NCBI RefSeq assembly: GCF_014201145.1
Contig: NZ_JACHDP010000001.1
Coordinates: 930,001 to 994,000 of the forward strand
DNA from: Micromonospora parathelypteridis
Lineage (GTDB): Bacteria > Actinomycetota > Actinomycetes > Mycobacteriales > Micromonosporaceae
Direction of reading: 5' to 3'
DNA length: 64,000 bases
Shown: positions 62,087 through 64,000 of the stretch, piece after piece
Position numbering within the stretch: position 1 is the stretch's first letter
Layout: each line of letters starts with the position of its first letter
Program-made: the position numbers and the translations under genes
Notes under the pieces: model-generated
What the model was told of the DNA's origin: nothing
The model's input: only the letters and a program-made list of their open reading frames with translations
The model's database searches: none

Positions 62087-63064
62087 TTACAGGATGCGGG
62101 TTAGCTCGTGCATCGCGGCGAACTGCGTGTCCGGACGTGGTGGTGGCAGCCGCAGAAGGTCATCGGCGTCGCGGTCGCGCTGTTGGCTGCCCAGCACGAT
62201 CTCGGCGCATTCGAGTGTCGGGTGCTCAACGAAGGGGACGACCGCGTCGACTGGCAGGTGCGGCGCTGCGACCAGAAGCTCCCGCAACTGCGGCGCCGCG
62301 GCAAGGCCCTGGAGGGCTGCCGGATGGCGGAGGTGACGCAACCCGAGGCAATCGGCCCGCGTCAGTAAGGTGCTGGAGCCGAAGTCCGGAAGCCGTTCGA
62401 CGGTGAGCGTTTCCAGCCACAGCCACAGCAATGCCGGCAGGTGTGTCACCGGGGTGAGGTCGCTGAGCTTTCGAACCCGGCGCAGCGCCAGGTAGCGAAG
62501 TGTGGGGATCTGAGTGAGCCATTCGCTGTTCGTCAACGAGCCGAGGGTCAGCGCCAACGCCTGCAGGTTAGGCAGGGCAATAACGGGCAGGACGTTGTCG
62601 ACGGGAAGCCGCCACAGCGACAGGTCCCGCAAGCCCGGGTTGGCGTGCAGCAGCTCGGGAAGACCACGCCGGTGCTCAACGATCCTCAGCCGGCGAAGCC
62701 GACGAAACTGGGCAACCGGAGCGAGGTCGAGAGGTCTGCGGGTCTCGCCGATGTCAAGGAACTCCACCTCAGCGCTCAACTGATCCAACGGGGTCAGGTC
62801 GGTCAGGTGCCACAGGCCCGCGACGCTGAAGCGGCGAACATGTGGAAACCAGCGCAGGAATCGCAGCGTCGCAAGGTCGCCGTCGAACCCGTAGACCCGT
62901 AGCAGGACCAGCGGATGGTCCCCCAGGAGCGCGGCCACCGACCGATATCCCGCTTCGGTGAGCGGCTCTTGGAACTGGACGACATCCGCATCTCCCAGCC
63001 GGGCGCGGAGCTGCGCGACGTCGACCGGACTCCGCACCTCCACGACACTGCCCATCCCCGGCAT
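62087..63064 (-). CDS. Leucine-rich-repeat-like protein
   Basis: About 325 residues with irregular LRR-like units (FLDIGETRRPLDLAPVAQF, RDLSLWRLPVDNVLP, LQALALTLGSLTNSEWLTQI, RYLALRRVRKLSDLTPV). It has no signal peptide, so it is probably a cytosolic binding scaffold. The ATG at 63064 follows GGAGG closely; starts at 63133 or 63055 are possible. It lies just upstream, in transcription order, of the STAND remnant on the same strand. Confidence 0.72.
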   Translation of the reverse strand: MPGMGSVVEVRSPVDVAQLRARLGDADVVQFQEPLTEAGYRSVAALLGDHPLVLLRVYGFDGDLATLRFLRWFPHVRRFSVAGLWHLTDLTPLDQLSAEVEFLDIGETRRPLDLAPVAQFRRLRRLRIVEHRRGLPELLHANPGLRDLSLWRLPVDNVLPVIALPNLQALALTLGSLTNSEWLTQIPTLRYLALRRVRKLSDLTPVTHLPALLWLWLETLTVERLPDFGSSTLLTRADCLGLRHLRHPAALQGLAAAPQLRELLVAAPHLPVDAVVPFVEHPTLECAEIVLGSQQRDRDADDLLRLPPPRPDTQFAAMHELTRIL

Positions 63065-63162
63065 GATCCTCCACCACCTACCGCCCGCGGCAACCGGAGC
63101 AGGCTGGTGATCTGAGCCGTCGGTTGGCCACACGCGTAGCCGTAACGAAGTAGGCTGATGGC

Positions 63163-63393
63163 GTGTCTCGCCGGCGGTCTACTCAAAAGAGGACACGGAG
63201 GCGTTCGTGGGCAACTGCGGCCACCGCCGCAGCGTTGGCAATGACGGAAGCCTTGAAGGTTCTTGCTGGGTACTCTGACGTTCCGACTCCCGTGCAGGCC
63301 GCAATCCTGGGCGCAACCGCGATCTCTGTCGCCTCACTGGCGTTGATCATGACGCCGCCGACGACGTTGCCAAAGAAAAAAGCGGTGGCATGA
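63163..63393 (+). CDS. Small membrane protein
   Basis: Seventy-six residues: a basic N-terminus (SRRRSTQKRTRRRS), two hydrophobic segments (ATAATAAALAMTEALKVLA and AAILGATAISVASLALIM) and a basic end. It starts with GTG. It is divergent from the LRR gene. No family recognised. Confidence 0.5.
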   Translation: MSRRRSTQKRTRRRSWATAATAAALAMTEALKVLAGYSDVPTPVQAAILGATAISVASLALIMTPPTTLPKKKAVA

Positions 63394-63549
63394 GAATGTC
63401 ATTCATCCCTTCCCGGTCATTGGGACCCACCCACCATTCGCGAGGTTAAACGGTGTCCTCTCGTCGGCATACCCGCGCAGCTCAGCCGGGTTAGGCGCGG
63501 TTCGGCACCAGAACGCCTGACTGCGTGGTCGAGTTGCGATGATTTGCGG

Positions 63550-64000
63550 TCATCCGCGCGGCGCTCGGTCCGCAGGAGCGTCGCGACGCTGAGCTGCACG
63601 GCTCGGCGGCGCGGGGATGATGCCGTCAGTACGAGTCGTGGTCGCCGCAGTCGCAGCCGCAGCCTTGGATTTGCGGCGGTGGAGCGTGAGAGTCATGACC
63701 AGCACGGCCAGCGCTCCGACGATCAGCCCGAGGATCGCGCTGGCCACCGTGTTGACGAGCCAGCCGACGAGCCAGCCGAGAACACCCGTGGCGTCGTGGG
63801 CGGCGACCTCCACGTCATGCACGGCCTCGTACAGGAAGTGCAGGTTCAGCTCGTTCATGCCTAGCAGCAGGATGTGCCCGCCCACCCACAGCATCGCCGC
63901 GGTGCCGACTACCGTCAGCACGGTGAGAACCACCGGCATCGCCCTCACCAGACCGCGGCCGAACGTGGCGACGGCGCCGGAACGTTGCGACAGGCGCAGC
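63550..64000 (-). CDS. DUF808-family membrane protein, 5' end outside window
   Basis: The C-terminal part of an inner-membrane protein of the DUF808 (YedI-like) type. The frame continues to the window edge (LRLSQRSGAVATFGRGLVRA). The family block MPVVLTVLTVVGTAAMLWVG and GGHILLLG is followed by two hydrophobic helices and a basic, disordered tail of about 35 residues. The function of the family is unknown. Confidence 0.8.
   Translation of the reverse strand, partial: LRLSQRSGAVATFGRGLVRAMPVVLTVLTVVGTAAMLWVGGHILLLGMNELNLHFLYEAVHDVEVAAHDATGVLGWLVGWLVNTVASAILGLIVGALAVLVMTLTLHRRKSKAAAATAATTTRTDGIIPAPPSRAAQRRDAPADRAPRG

Overview
The window comes from a high-GC actinomycete. The secreted plant-wall enzymes with Pro/Thr linkers and CBM2-type tails, the Kgd-type 2-oxoglutarate decarboxylase/dehydrogenase, and promoters placed so close to start codons that leaderless transcripts are likely all suggest Micromonosporaceae. 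This placement is an inference from gene content, not from a marker gene. No rRNA, tRNA or CRISPR array was recognised.

Region 1 (1-2.0 kb): the 3' part of a short-chain dehydrogenase and an NAD kinase. Region 2 (2.2-12.5 kb): a hemicellulose-degradation cluster. It holds a CBM2 protein of unknown function, a CE1-like esterase, a GH10 xylanase, a CE15 glucuronoyl esterase, an SGNH esterase and a GH30 glucuronoxylanase. Five of the six carry a short C-terminal CBM2-type module; the first carries an N-terminal CBM2. Four of the tails are nearly identical in DNA, and on the minus strand the tail is followed each time by the same terminator hairpin, so tail and terminator appear to have been copied together. 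Together the enzymes would cut the xylan backbone, remove acetyl or feruloyl groups and break the lignin-glucuronate ester. A 169-bp MITE-like element sits on the stop codon of the SGNH gene.

Region 3 (12.5-26.8 kb): small regulator/enzyme modules. These include a GNAT, a LysR/TauE divergent pair, a TetR gene next to kgd, a TetR/MFS pair with two near-perfect operator palindromes, a truncated alcohol dehydrogenase, a WYL/VOC pair, a PhzF-like protein, and an ArsR-SRPBCC-SRPBCC operon. Region 4 (27.1-37.4 kb) is the most striking. A leftward operon encodes two membrane-anchored STAND (NB-ARC-like) NTPases with helical-repeat C-termini, a CHAT caspase-like protease, and a 260-residue protein whose predicted strand/helix order resembles gasdermins. 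A 52-codon out-of-frame ORF overlaps its end. Next to it lie KptA (tRNA 2'-phosphotransferase) and a second protein that looks like an ADP-ribosyltransferase fold. I read this as a candidate protease-triggered cell-death or antiphage system beside RNA-repair/NAD-using genes.

Region 5 (37.7-46.8 kb): an OmpR-type two-component system converging on an MMPL exporter, then a very large secreted ThuA/sugar-dehydrogenase/PKD/CBM6/F5-8C protein preceded by a G-rich tract and a LacI-type palindrome. Region 6 (46.9-64 kb) is an accessory stretch of small orphan genes: DUF4240, an XRE/SDR pair, LURP-one, NUDIX, HEAT, an EF-Tu-domain-like protein, a cREC-like protein, a leucine-rich protein and a DUF808 fragment at the edge. 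They are interspersed with dispersed non-coding repeats and decayed remnants of LuxR, GIY-YIG-like, AEC transporter and STAND genes. The same repeats also appear at 24.9 and 26.9 kb, beside the candidate defence operon.
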